From Noviherbaspirillum pedocola (GTDB taxonomy: Bacteria; Pseudomonadota; Gammaproteobacteria; Burkholderiales; Burkholderiaceae_D): DNA of 64,000 bases. Shown piece by piece: positions 57,401 through 64,000 of the stretch. The first letter of the stretch is position 1; every line of letters begins with the position of its first letter. The stretch covers positions 124,001-188,000 of the forward strand of contig NZ_JAEPBG010000003.1 in the NCBI RefSeq assembly GCF_016632335.1. The letters are read 5' to 3'. The notes below the pieces were generated by a model. The model did not search any database. It was not told the DNA's origin and saw only the letters and a list, made by a program, of their open reading frames with translations. The position numbers were made by a program, and so were the translations under genes.

Positions 57401-58429
57401 TACAAGGCGCAGCGTCTGGGCAATGACATCCTGAAGAAGTTCGCCAAGAAGCAGACCGAGGCGCCGCCGGCCACCCATGGCAAGCCGCCGGTGCGCGAGC
57501 AGGTGATCCACTTCATCAACAAGAAGATGCCGGGCAACCTGCCGAAGAAAACCGCGCGCGCGCTGCTCGATATTGAAGACGACAAGATCGTGCCGATCAT
57601 CCGCAATCCGCAGACCACGACAGTCGATACCGAAGCGGTGTTCTACTTCCCGGGCTGCGGCTCGGAGCGGCTGTTCTCGCAGGTCGGCCTGGCCACGCAG
57701 GCGATGCTGTGGCATGCCGGCGTGCAGACCGTGCTGCCGCCGGGCTACCTGTGCTGCGGCTATCCGCAGCGCGGCTCGGGCGACTATGACAAGGCGGAAA
57801 AGATCATCACCGACAACCGGGTGCTGTTCCACCGCATGGCCAATACGCTCAACTATCTCGACATCAAGACCGTGGTCGTATCCTGCGGCACCTGCTACGA
57901 CCAGCTGCAGGGCTATGAATTCGAGAAGATCTTCCCAGGCTGCCGCATCGTCGACATTCATGAATTCCTGATGGAGAAGGGCGTGAAGCTCGAGGGCGTA
58001 TCGGGCGTGCGCTACATGTACCACGACCCTTGCCACACGCCGATGAAGCAGCAGGATCCGCTGAAGACGGTGAACACGCTGATCTCCACGGTGGATGCGC
58101 AGAAGATCGAGAAGAACGATCGCTGCTGCGGCGAGTCCGGCACCTTCGCGGTGTCGCGCCCGGACATCTCGACCCAGGTGCGCTTCCGCAAGGAGCGCGA
58201 AATGGAAAAGGGCGCGGACAAGCTGCGCGCCGACGGCTTCAACGGCCAGGTCAAGGTGCTGACCTCGTGCCCGTCCTGCCTGCAGGGCTTGTCGCGCTAC
58301 AACGAGGACTCGGGCACGACGGCCGATTACATCGTCGTCGAAATGGCGCGCCATATCCTCGGCGAGAACTGGATGCCGGAATACGTGGAACGCGCCAATC
58401 GCGGCGGCATTGAAAGGGTATTGGTATGA
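54458..58429 (+). CDS. FAD-binding oxidase/Fe-S/CCG fusion (D-lactate dehydrogenase-like, DUF3683)
   Basis: A 1323-residue multidomain flavoprotein. In order: a DUF3683-like N-terminal region (about 1-170), a PCMH-type FAD domain with [16 protein letters not shown] (about 213), an FAD-oxidase C-terminal domain with [12 protein letters not shown] and GEHGIG, two iron-sulfur motifs ([11 protein letters not shown] near 853, [12 protein letters not shown] near 916), and two CCG domains (YFPGCG...CCGYP and DPCHTP...CCGESGTF, about 1065-1230). It fuses the activities of glycolate/lactate oxidase subunits GlcD and GlcF. The likely role is a quinone-linked D-2-hydroxyacid dehydrogenase, such as for D-lactate. 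The downstream HIT gene overlaps by four bases. Confidence 0.9.
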   Translation: MNAPAQIQALLADAPSSRLREIPYNYTSFSDREIVIRLLGEESWKLLDTLRSARQTGRSARMLYEVLGDIWVVQRNPYLQDDLLDNPKRRAALIEALNHRLTEVDRRRIETDGGSDPESHERSSHVETLLRAARAAVQRFAEEFRRTEELRRRAVKLLSRHTRRDNIRFDGLSRVSHVTDATDWRVEYPFVVLTPDSEEEMAGLVKSCIELGLTIIPRGGGTGYTGGAVPLTAMSAVINTEKLEAIGAVEMLTLPGVDREYATIYTGAGVVTKRVSDAADKAGLVFAVDPTSAEASCIGGNIAMNAGGKKAVLWGTALDNLASWRMVDPNGDWLEVTRVEHNLGKIHDAPVAKFKLEWTHPAERGKTNAPFKTEMLEIPGRVFRKEGLGKDVTDKFLSGLPGVQKEGTDGLITSARWILHRMPKHARTVCLEFFGQARDAIPSIVEIKNYLDAETAKGGAILAGLEHLDERYLRAVGYATKSKRGVLPKMALFGDIVGDDEDAVARAASEVVRMANTRVGEGFVAVSPEARKKFWLDRARTAAIARHTNAFKINEDVVIPLDRMGEYTDGIERINIELSIRNKLQLLDELHAFFARGNLPLGKSDDAEGGDIPPAELLEDRVSQALDLLGAMRSRWSYVLAQLDKPLAEAKAELAVLGYAGLSAAFDERLARQPQATLFDVAQDRTIRISWKGEVRAALRQIFNGAAFKLILDECSAIHKRVLRGRVFVALHMHAGDGNVHTNLPVNSDHYQMLQDAHAAVARIMALARSLNGVISGEHGIGITKLEFLTDDELANFRDYKRRVDPEGRFNKGKLMEAADLRNAYTPSFGLMGHESLIMQQSDIGAIANSVKDCLRCGKCKPVCATHVPGANLLYSPRNKILATSLLVEAFLYEEQTRRGVSIKHWAEFEDVADHCTVCHKCVTPCPVNIDFGDVSMNMRNLLRKMDKKTFNPGTAAAMFFLNATDPSTINATRQVMTGWGYKAQRLGNDILKKFAKKQTEAPPATHGKPPVREQVIHFINKKMPGNLPKKTARALLDIEDDKIVPIIRNPQTTTVDTEAVFYFPGCGSERLFSQVGLATQAMLWHAGVQTVLPPGYLCCGYPQRGSGDYDKAEKIITDNRVLFHRMANTLNYLDIKTVVVSCGTCYDQLQGYEFEKIFPGCRIVDIHEFLMEKGVKLEGVSGVRYMYHDPCHTPMKQQDPLKTVNTLISTVDAQKIEKNDRCCGESGTFAVSRPDISTQVRFRKEREMEKGADKLRADGFNGQVKVLTSCPSCLQGLSRYNEDSGTTADYIVVEMARHILGENWMPEYVERANRGGIERVLV

Positions 58430-58890
58430 ACGAGAATTGCGAACTGTGCGCCAGCGCCGGCGGCGAAGTGCTGCATGCCGACGAGGCGTTGCGCGTGGTG
58501 CTGATCGATGATGCGCAGTATCCGGGCTTTTGCCGCGTGATCTGGAATGCGCATGTAAAGGAAATGACGGACCTGACGCCGGCCGAGCGCAGCCGCATGA
58601 TGATGAGCGTGATGAAGGTGGAATCCGCGCTGCGCGAGACGCTGTCGCCGGACAAGATCAATCTCGCCAGCCTGGGCAACATGACGCCGCACCTGCACTG
58701 GCACGTGATCCCGCGCTATGCGGACGACGTGCATTTCCCCGGCGCGATCTGGGCGCACGAGCAGCGCGAGCCGCATGCCGCGAAGCTCGCGGAGCGCGCC
58801 GGCCAGCTGGACGCGCTGCGCGCGGCGATACGCGCGGCCTTCGCCGAATCCAACCCGGAGGCTTCCTCCAACGCCGCCAAGGAGTCCTGA
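58426..58890 (+). CDS. HIT family protein
   Basis: A 154-residue histidine-triad nucleotide-binding protein. The active site HLHWHVIPR is near residue 89, and an N-terminal CELC motif may bind zinc. HIT enzymes hydrolyse nucleotide phosphoramidates or dinucleotides. ATGA overlap with the dehydrogenase gene implies coupling. The C-terminal 30 residues are Ala/Glu rich. Confidence 0.93.
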   Translation: MNENCELCASAGGEVLHADEALRVVLIDDAQYPGFCRVIWNAHVKEMTDLTPAERSRMMMSVMKVESALRETLSPDKINLASLGNMTPHLHWHVIPRYADDVHFPGAIWAHEQREPHAAKLAERAGQLDALRAAIRAAFAESNPEASSNAAKES

Positions 58891-58891
58891 G

Positions 58892-59314
58892 ATGGCCGGA
58901 TTGACGCCTCAAACCCCCACGCCGACCGAGCTGACGGTGCGCAGGCAATCGCGCCTGCTGGAAGTCGCCTTCGAGGACGGCGTGCGCTTCGCATTGCCCT
59001 TTGAACTGCTGCGCGTGTACTCGCCATCGGCTGAAGTGCGCGGCCACGGCCCGGGCCAGGAAACCCTGCAGACCGGCAAGCGCGATGTCGACATGACCTC
59101 GCTCGAGCCGGTCGGCAATTACGCGGTCAAGCCGCATTTCTCCGATGGCCACGACACCGGCATCTATAGCTGGGAATACCTGTACTGGCTCGGCGCGAAC
59201 CGCGAGGGCTTGTGGGAGGACTATCTGCAACGGCTGGAAGCGGCCGGCCACACGCGCGAATCGGGTCGCGATGCGCCGATGGCGGCCAAGGGCGGCGGTT
59301 GCGCATCACATTGA
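58892..59314 (+). CDS. DUF971 (gamma-butyrobetaine hydroxylase-like N-terminal domain) protein
   Basis: A 140-residue protein with the DUF971 pattern LTVRRQSRLLEVAFEDGVRF, FELLRVYSPSAEVRGHG, VGNYAVKPHFSDGHDTGIYS and WEYLYWLG. The fold occurs at the N-terminus of gamma-butyrobetaine hydroxylase and alone in many Proteobacteria; its role alone is not established. In relatives it precedes ubiE directly; here a degraded ankyrin gene separates them. Confidence 0.92.
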   Translation: MAGLTPQTPTPTELTVRRQSRLLEVAFEDGVRFALPFELLRVYSPSAEVRGHGPGQETLQTGKRDVDMTSLEPVGNYAVKPHFSDGHDTGIYSWEYLYWLGANREGLWEDYLQRLEAAGHTRESGRDAPMAAKGGGCASH

Positions 59315-59347
59315 CTGTGATGCGTACATCGACGGCAAAAGCGCCGA

Positions 59348-59830
59348 CTATGACGATGACGGTGTCACATCGACTTCTGGCTTCTCATCGATGAACTGCG
59401 CCAGCATGTGCAGCTGGCGGAACATCAGATCGCTGTAGATGCCTTCCGCTTCGGCTGGTGCGCCGGGTAGACGGAGAATGTTTGTTCCAGGCGCATTGAT
59501 CATGCGCTTGAGTACGATGCGAAACTCCGCGAGGAGAGCCTTGCACGCACTTGATTCGGCGAAGTTCGGCATGGGTGCGCTGCCTGCTTTGAAGGCTAGA
59601 GCCGCCATGGACGCGTTGCTGACATACGGCGCGTCCAAGAAGAAAAAGGGGTCCCAATTCTCATCCGCGTAGCGTGAGCTTGATGTCTGCCCAGCGTCGC
59701 TGCTCGAACTGCTCAAGACATCTACCTGATATTTGCCATCAGCCTGCGCGGCGGCAATTTTTCCCCATGCTTCAATCCATGCCGCTTCAATCGATTCGGC
59801 GAGCTTTGCATAGACCTGCTCCTTGACCAA
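59348..59830 (-). pseudogene. Ankyrin gene, C-terminal fragment after in-frame TGA
   Basis: 160 codons in the same frame as the large ankyrin fragment, separated from it only by TGA at 59888-59890 and 19 further sense codons. It ends PEVDVTPSSS. It has no start site of its own beyond a TTG, so it is unlikely to be translated alone. No repeat motif is seen in this piece. Confidence 0.6.
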
Positions 59831-59887
59831 TGCATGCGCGATGCGGCCCGGCGCAGGCTGGACATGTGTGATCAGAAGCCAGTTTTT

Positions 59888-61324
59888 TCAGTCATGCGAG
59901 GTGTTTTCGAGGCATATCTCGAACAGCCTGCTGAAACACGGAGACAGCTTTCGGACTTCGACATCATCGCCATGCGCCGCAAGCTTACGCAGCATATTTT
60001 TCGCGCTATTCAGCAGCGCGAGTTTTATCGGATCGTCGACGGGAAGCTGCGCATAAGAGAGGCTGATGATCTGCTCGTTCGAATCGAGGCGGTGATTCAG
60101 CAGCGCCAGCATTCCATTGCAGAATGCGCCGAGATCGAACTGAACATTCTCTTCCCGTTTCCCCAAAAGACTGGGTGCCATATATGGCAGCGCCTTCAGA
60201 AAGGGCATGATCACGTCGATGACCGGATGCACAAAGCCATGGTGCACGAGATGCTTGCGCATCGTGTCGTCAAACGAAGGATCGGCTCCAGTTGAAAGCA
60301 GGGAGTCCTGATGCTTCTGCAGGAACAGCGTGAAATTAGCGGAAGGCTGTTTTCGACCGTCGAGCAAGGACAACAGCAAGTCTGTGGAAGGAAATGCAAC
60401 GGACTTCATGTACCGGGTGCCCACTATCATGTCCTGAACGATCCGGTGCTCCGCCCGGTTCACCGCATCCTTTGCCAATTGGCTCCGGTTCTCTTGCCTA
60501 TCCATTGCACACAGCAACAGAAATATGCTTAGGCATGCATCCGAGGCTTGCTGCCGGTTCAAGGAAGTGGGTGCGTTCAATATGTCCTCCAGATGCATGA
60601 TTGCGAGCTGCAGCGCATTCGCACCGTGGGAGGTTTCGACTTGGTGTATTCGCGCACCTCTGGAAATCAGGGTGTTAGCCGCGACGGTATGGTTGCTTTT
60701 GACCGCACACATCAGCGGGTCTTTGCCGAAGTCATCGATATGGTTCAGTGGCGCGCCATGCGAAATGAGTATTTCTGCGATGTGCACGACGTCAAGCGAA
60801 TTACTCGTCCCATTCCCGCAGTCGAAATCGAGCTGCCGCAACGGGTTGTGCGCAGGTTGCAATCCGACGTCGGTAGGATCGGCTGGCGCGCCCAGTTCAA
60901 GCAGCCGCTTTACGATCTCGAGCGACGTGGCACGAGTCGCAGCATTCAGGGCAAAAAGAAGAGCGGGGCGAGATGGGACGACCTTGCGGCGAGCGATCAG
61001 CAGATTGAAGACCTGCAGGCTGCGCGATTCGGCAGCGGCAGCTATCAGCCGGTCACTCGCGCATGTCGCGCCGCGTTCAAGTAGAAATGCGACGGCATCC
61101 GGTGACCCGGCACTAACGGCGAGAAGCAGTGCGCTTTCACCGGCTGAATTCGTCTGGTCGATATCGGCGCCGCTGTCCAGCAGAAAACGCAGCATGTCCG
61201 TGTGACCCTTTTCCGCTGCTGCAAGCAGGGGAGTTATCAATTTCTCCTTATCTTCACGAACATGCTTCCCAAGAAGGTACTGGTAAAGCGCGACATTCCC
61301 GCCAGCGGCGGCGGCAGAGAGCAA
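59888..61324 (-). pseudogene. Ankyrin gene, large C-terminal repeat fragment
   Basis: 478 codons beginning at a TTG just after the second frameshift. It carries about six ankyrin-like repeats, for example TPLLAAAEKGHTDMLRFLLD and DPLMCAVKSNHTVAANTLI, then a helical region to ENTSHD. If the assembly is correct, this part could only be made by internal initiation. Confidence 0.65.
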
Positions 61325-62321
61325 TGAATGGCGCGCGCTCGGGCTCGCGGCAAGCCTTGGCGCCCAATGCGATCAACGCCTTGCAGGTGTCGAGGTGACC
61401 GTTGAAAGCCGCCACCAGCAATGCTGAGCTGCCGCGCCAGGTTGTCTCGATACTGGCGCCCTGGCCGACCAACCAGATGCAAGCATCAGTCTCGCCGGAC
61501 TCGGCGGCTGAAATAATCGGCGCGATATTCTTTTCGTCATTGTCATCGTCATCGTCACTGTCACTGTCGGGCTCGGGATCGATGAGCGCGCCATGCTTCC
61601 GGAGCAGTTCGCACAGCTGGACATCGCCCGTGCTAGCGGCGTACGTCATGGCGCAATTGTGGTCGTTGGTGATTGCATGCACATCGGCTCCTTGCCGCAG
61701 CAGCAGGCGTGCAATGTCGACATTCCGCGATATCACCGCGAACATCAATGCCGTCCTCCCTTTATTGGTACGCGCAGCAAGTTTGGCGCCTCGGGAGAGT
61801 AGCTGCGAAACGAGGTCCTGGTCGCCCCACTGCGCGGCCAGCATCAATGCGGTGAAGCCGTTGTTGTTTTCCGCGGACTGCACCGCTTCATATTCGCGCA
61901 TGAGTCGATCGAGGTCGAAATCGGCACAGTGCAATACCAGTGTGGTTGCCTGGAATGCATGGAAACAGCCGCCACATTTGGCAACGAGGGCCGCGCCGGA
62001 TGGCGGCAGTTCATACAGGATGCGGACGAAAAATGTTCCCGCAGGACGCTTGCTTGCAGCGCCGAACAATATATTCAGGGCTTGCTCGGCGTCTTCGCCC
62101 GCTTGCACAACTTTGCATGCTGCGTTGAATTCTTCCCTAGTTAACGTACGTCGAACCATGGATGCCCAATCGGGTGGCGGCATGACGACCGGAGCGGGCG
62201 CAGGCGTGAGCGCAGTCGATACCGGCTTGGAACGCGCCGTATTCGAGCAGGCCGCGCGCAGACAGGTAACGGCATCGTGCGCGCCCCTGGCACGGGCTTC
62301 GCTGAGTATCTGCTCGAGCAC
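61254..62321 (-). pseudogene. Ankyrin gene, central fragment in shifted frame
   Basis: 355 codons in a frame one base off the flanking pieces. It contains four to five ankyrin repeats (FTALMLAAQWGDQDLVSQLL, RTALMFAVISRNVDIARLLL) and an aspartate run (DSDSDDDDDNDE) encoded by a trinucleotide-like repeat. Sequence homology to ankyrin stops at about 61335, where the frame returns. Confidence 0.65.
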
Positions 62322-62797
62322 TTCGCCGGCCTTTTCCCCATCCCGGTCGCCAGCAGGCGACGCACCAGGGCCGCTTCATTCGCATAACTGGCCACTTCCA
62401 GACTGTCAACGAATTCCATGAAGGCATTCGGGATAAATTCTTCACTGCCCGGGAGATTGATATTGCTCAGCATGCGTTCCAGCTTCATGCATGCCAGCGT
62501 CACCCTGAATTCAAGGTTTCCCGCTTTGGGTAGCTCGAGACGGACGGTCTCGCCCTGCTCATTGACCGGCCGGCCGCCATGCTTGCGAATCAGCTCGATA
62601 AAATCGGCGTCGTCCACGACGTGGAAATCCTGAAATATCGGCGCCGCCGCTTCCGGGGATGCGCTGCCGGTGCGACTGCGCTTGAATCGCGGTTCATCCG
62701 TGGTCGCGGCGCTGCTCTGGCCCGGATCAATACTTTCCGTCCATTTGCGTTTGAGGCCATGGCGTGGTTCCGAGACCGGTGCGCCATCGACCTGCAT
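62141..62797 (-). pseudogene. Ankyrin gene, N-terminal fragment
   Basis: 218 codons from ATG 62797 with a GAGGAAGG ribosome-like site. True homology ends near 62340; the last 60 residues (Arg/Pro rich) are read out of frame. Contains basic clusters LKRKW and RFKRSRTG within the first 45 residues. Confidence 0.6.
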
Positions 62798-63063
62798 ACC
62801 GCCTTCCTCGTCCGCCTACCACACCTGCGGCGGGGCTATCGTTCCCGGTGCATCATCGCTGTCATCTTCCCGGCTCAAATCGAAATCGGATGGCGAAAGA
62901 ACGTGATCGTATGCGATGGGAGAGGTCGGTATGCTGGGAATCATGGCAAGCCTGTAAAGAGAGTCAAAAACGCCAGATGCAAAACACGGCGGCGACGCCT
63001 ATGTAACAAACGCCGGCAACCTGATCCACGAACGCCGTCATCTTCCCCGCGGCAAGCGGCTTG

Positions 63064-63069
63064 TATAAT
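63064..63069 (+). promoter_or_regulatory. Likely -10 box of ubiE
   Basis: A perfect TATAAT 34 bases upstream of the ubiE ATG. The -35 region (about 63041) reads TCTTCC, a poor match. This promoter is needed because ubiE no longer directly follows DUF971. Confidence 0.5.
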
Positions 63070-63102
63070 GCAAGCCCCGCACGGATCGTCCATTGCATCA
63101 AC

Positions 63103-63834
63103 ATGACCCAAACCCATTTCGGCTACCAGAATGTTCCCGAGGAAGACAAGGTGCACAAGGTTGCGCAGGTCTTCCACTCCGTCGCTGCCAAATACGATGT
63201 GATGAACGACCTGATGTCGGCCGGGCTGCATCGGATATGGAAGGCCTTCACCATTGCCCAGGCCGGCGTGCGGCCGGGCTACAAGGTGCTCGATATCGCC
63301 GGTGGCACCGGCGACCTTGCCAAGGCATTTGCCAAGCAGGCCGGGCCTTCCGGCGAAGTCTGGCTTACCGACATCAATGAATCGATGCTCCGGGTCGGCC
63401 GCGACCGGTTGATCAACAGTGGTATCAACACGCCGACGCTGCTGTGCGACGCCGAGCGCCTGCCTTTTCCGGACAATTATTTCGATCGCGTCAGCGTTGC
63501 CTTCGGCCTGCGCAACATGACCCACAAGGACGCGGCGCTGGCCGAAATGCGCCGGGTATTGAAGCCCGGCGGCAAGCTGTTGGTGCTGGAATTCTCGCGG
63601 GTGTGGGAACCGTTGAAGAAGCCTTACGATCTGTATTCCTTTTCGGTGCTGCCGTGGCTGGGCAAGCGCATTGCGAATGATTCGGAAAGCTACCGCTACC
63701 TGGCCGAATCGATCCGCATGCACCCGGACCAGGAAACCCTGAAGAAGATGATGCAGAACGCCGGGCTCGATCGTGTCGAGTATTTCAACCTCACTGCCGG
63801 TGTTGCCGCGCTGCATACCGGAATCAAACTCTAG
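63103..63834 (+). CDS. ubiE: Ubiquinone/menaquinone C-methyltransferase UbiE
   Basis: UbiE methylates ring carbon 2 of the ubiquinone precursor (DDMQH2) using SAM. The 243-residue product has [20 protein letters not shown] near the start, the SAM motif [35 protein letters not shown] and [14 protein letters not shown], all typical UbiE/COQ5 signatures. The ATG at 63103 ([11 protein letters not shown]) is used; the frame is open to 63061 through a TATAAT. Confidence 0.97.
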   Translation: MTQTHFGYQNVPEEDKVHKVAQVFHSVAAKYDVMNDLMSAGLHRIWKAFTIAQAGVRPGYKVLDIAGGTGDLAKAFAKQAGPSGEVWLTDINESMLRVGRDRLINSGINTPTLLCDAERLPFPDNYFDRVSVAFGLRNMTHKDAALAEMRRVLKPGGKLLVLEFSRVWEPLKKPYDLYSFSVLPWLGKRIANDSESYRYLAESIRMHPDQETLKKMMQNAGLDRVEYFNLTAGVAALHTGIKL

Positions 63835-63843
63835 GAGGCGCAG

Positions 63844-64000
63844 ATGAAACGAATGCTGATCAGCCTGATGCTCATGTTCAGCCTGCTGGCAATGGCGGTG
63901 GCCGATGCCGACGCTGCACGGCGACTCGGCGGCGGCCGCTCGGTCGGGCGGCAATCCGAGAACGTAACCCGCTCGGCGCCATACCAGCCGGCAACGCCTT
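63844..64000 (+). CDS. Tim44-like domain membrane protein, N-terminal part
   Basis: Only the first 52 codons are present. Signal/membrane segment MKRMLISLMLMFSLLAMAVA is followed by ADAARRLGGGRSVGRQSENV, the characteristic start of the Tim44-domain protein found next to ubiE in Burkholderiales. GGAGGCGC precedes the ATG as ribosome site. It continues beyond the window. Confidence 0.88.
   Translation, partial: MKRMLISLMLMFSLLAMAVADADAARRLGGGRSVGRQSENVTRSAPYQPATP

Larger units (their letters stand above)
59348..62944 (-). pseudogene. Degraded ankyrin-repeat protein gene
   Basis: One gene of about 1200 codons can be rebuilt from four reading-frame pieces. Start ATG 62944 (MIPSIPTSPIAYDHVLS). 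An in-frame TAG at 62816-62818 is codon 43. A frameshift lies near 62335-62350 (GGG/GGGG run) and a compensating one near 61330-61342 (GCGCGC run). An in-frame TGA at 59888-59890 is followed by 180 more codons that still read as protein. The product would have an acidic/basic N-terminal region and 10 or more ankyrin repeats. Sample base composition of 60301-60360 is 32/60 GC, lower than neighbours. Either a decayed gene or, less likely, several sequence errors. If translation begins at ATG 62797 (GAGGAAGG site), the TAG is irrelevant. Confidence 0.8.

Noticed and set aside
55343-58354. 1003-codon minus-strand frame opposite the dehydrogenase
   Set aside because: Shadow of a conserved multidomain gene; composition is His/Arg/Leu rich with no recognisable domain.

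Overview
The window is high-GC chromosomal DNA from a betaproteobacterium, most likely Burkholderiales and close to Oxalobacteraceae (Herbaspirillum/Noviherbaspirillum-like). This rests on gene order (thiC-S-G-E; coxB-ctaD-ctaG-coxC-surf1-ctaA-ctaB-sco; ftsY-E-X-rpoH; ispE-tRNA-Gln-prs-rplY-pth-ychF; rapZ-hprK-ptsN; DUF971...ubiE-Tim44) and protein similarity by eye; no database was searched. Almost all genes are housekeeping. I see no prophage, CRISPR array, insertion sequence or rRNA.

Layout. 1-2207: end of the thiamine operon (thiC partial, thiS, thiG, thiE). 2451-4718: uvrD helicase. 4816-7616: copper chaperone, trmL, comF and bioC. 7779-17269: a complete aa3-type cytochrome c oxidase cluster with structural subunits (coxB, ctaD, ctaE), assembly factors (a 35-residue membrane peptide, CtaG, SURF1, two SCO-like proteins) and heme A synthesis (ctaA, ctaB). 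17351-21411 (minus): ftsY-ftsE-ftsX-rpoH, with a CIRCE operator in front of rpoH. 21545-25776: an M16 protease pair, rsmD, coaD and a ferredoxin. 25798-34410: accessory and regulatory genes, including a two-component cluster (one NarL-type regulator, two receiver-only proteins, two HisKA_3-type kinases) followed by a LysR regulator.

34486-43844 (minus): a small membrane protein, a secreted beta-helix protein, ychF, pth, rplY, prs, tRNA-Gln, ispE, lolB and a TPR lipoprotein. 44018-47935: mutM, a dynamin-like GTPase and mutY. 47948-53709 (minus): a LON-domain protein, rapZ, hprK, ptsN, queF and ilvA. 53852-59314: a YqaA-type membrane protein, a 1323-residue flavin/iron-sulfur dehydrogenase, a HIT protein and DUF971. 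59348-62944 (minus): a decayed ankyrin-repeat gene wedged between DUF971 and ubiE. 63103-end: ubiE and the start of a Tim44-like protein.

The most notable points are the CIRCE element overlapping an extended -10 promoter of rpoH, the ankyrin pseudogene (two in-frame stops plus two mutually compensating frameshifts), an orphan plus-strand terminator upstream of rpoH, and three copies of a long palindromic intergenic repeat.
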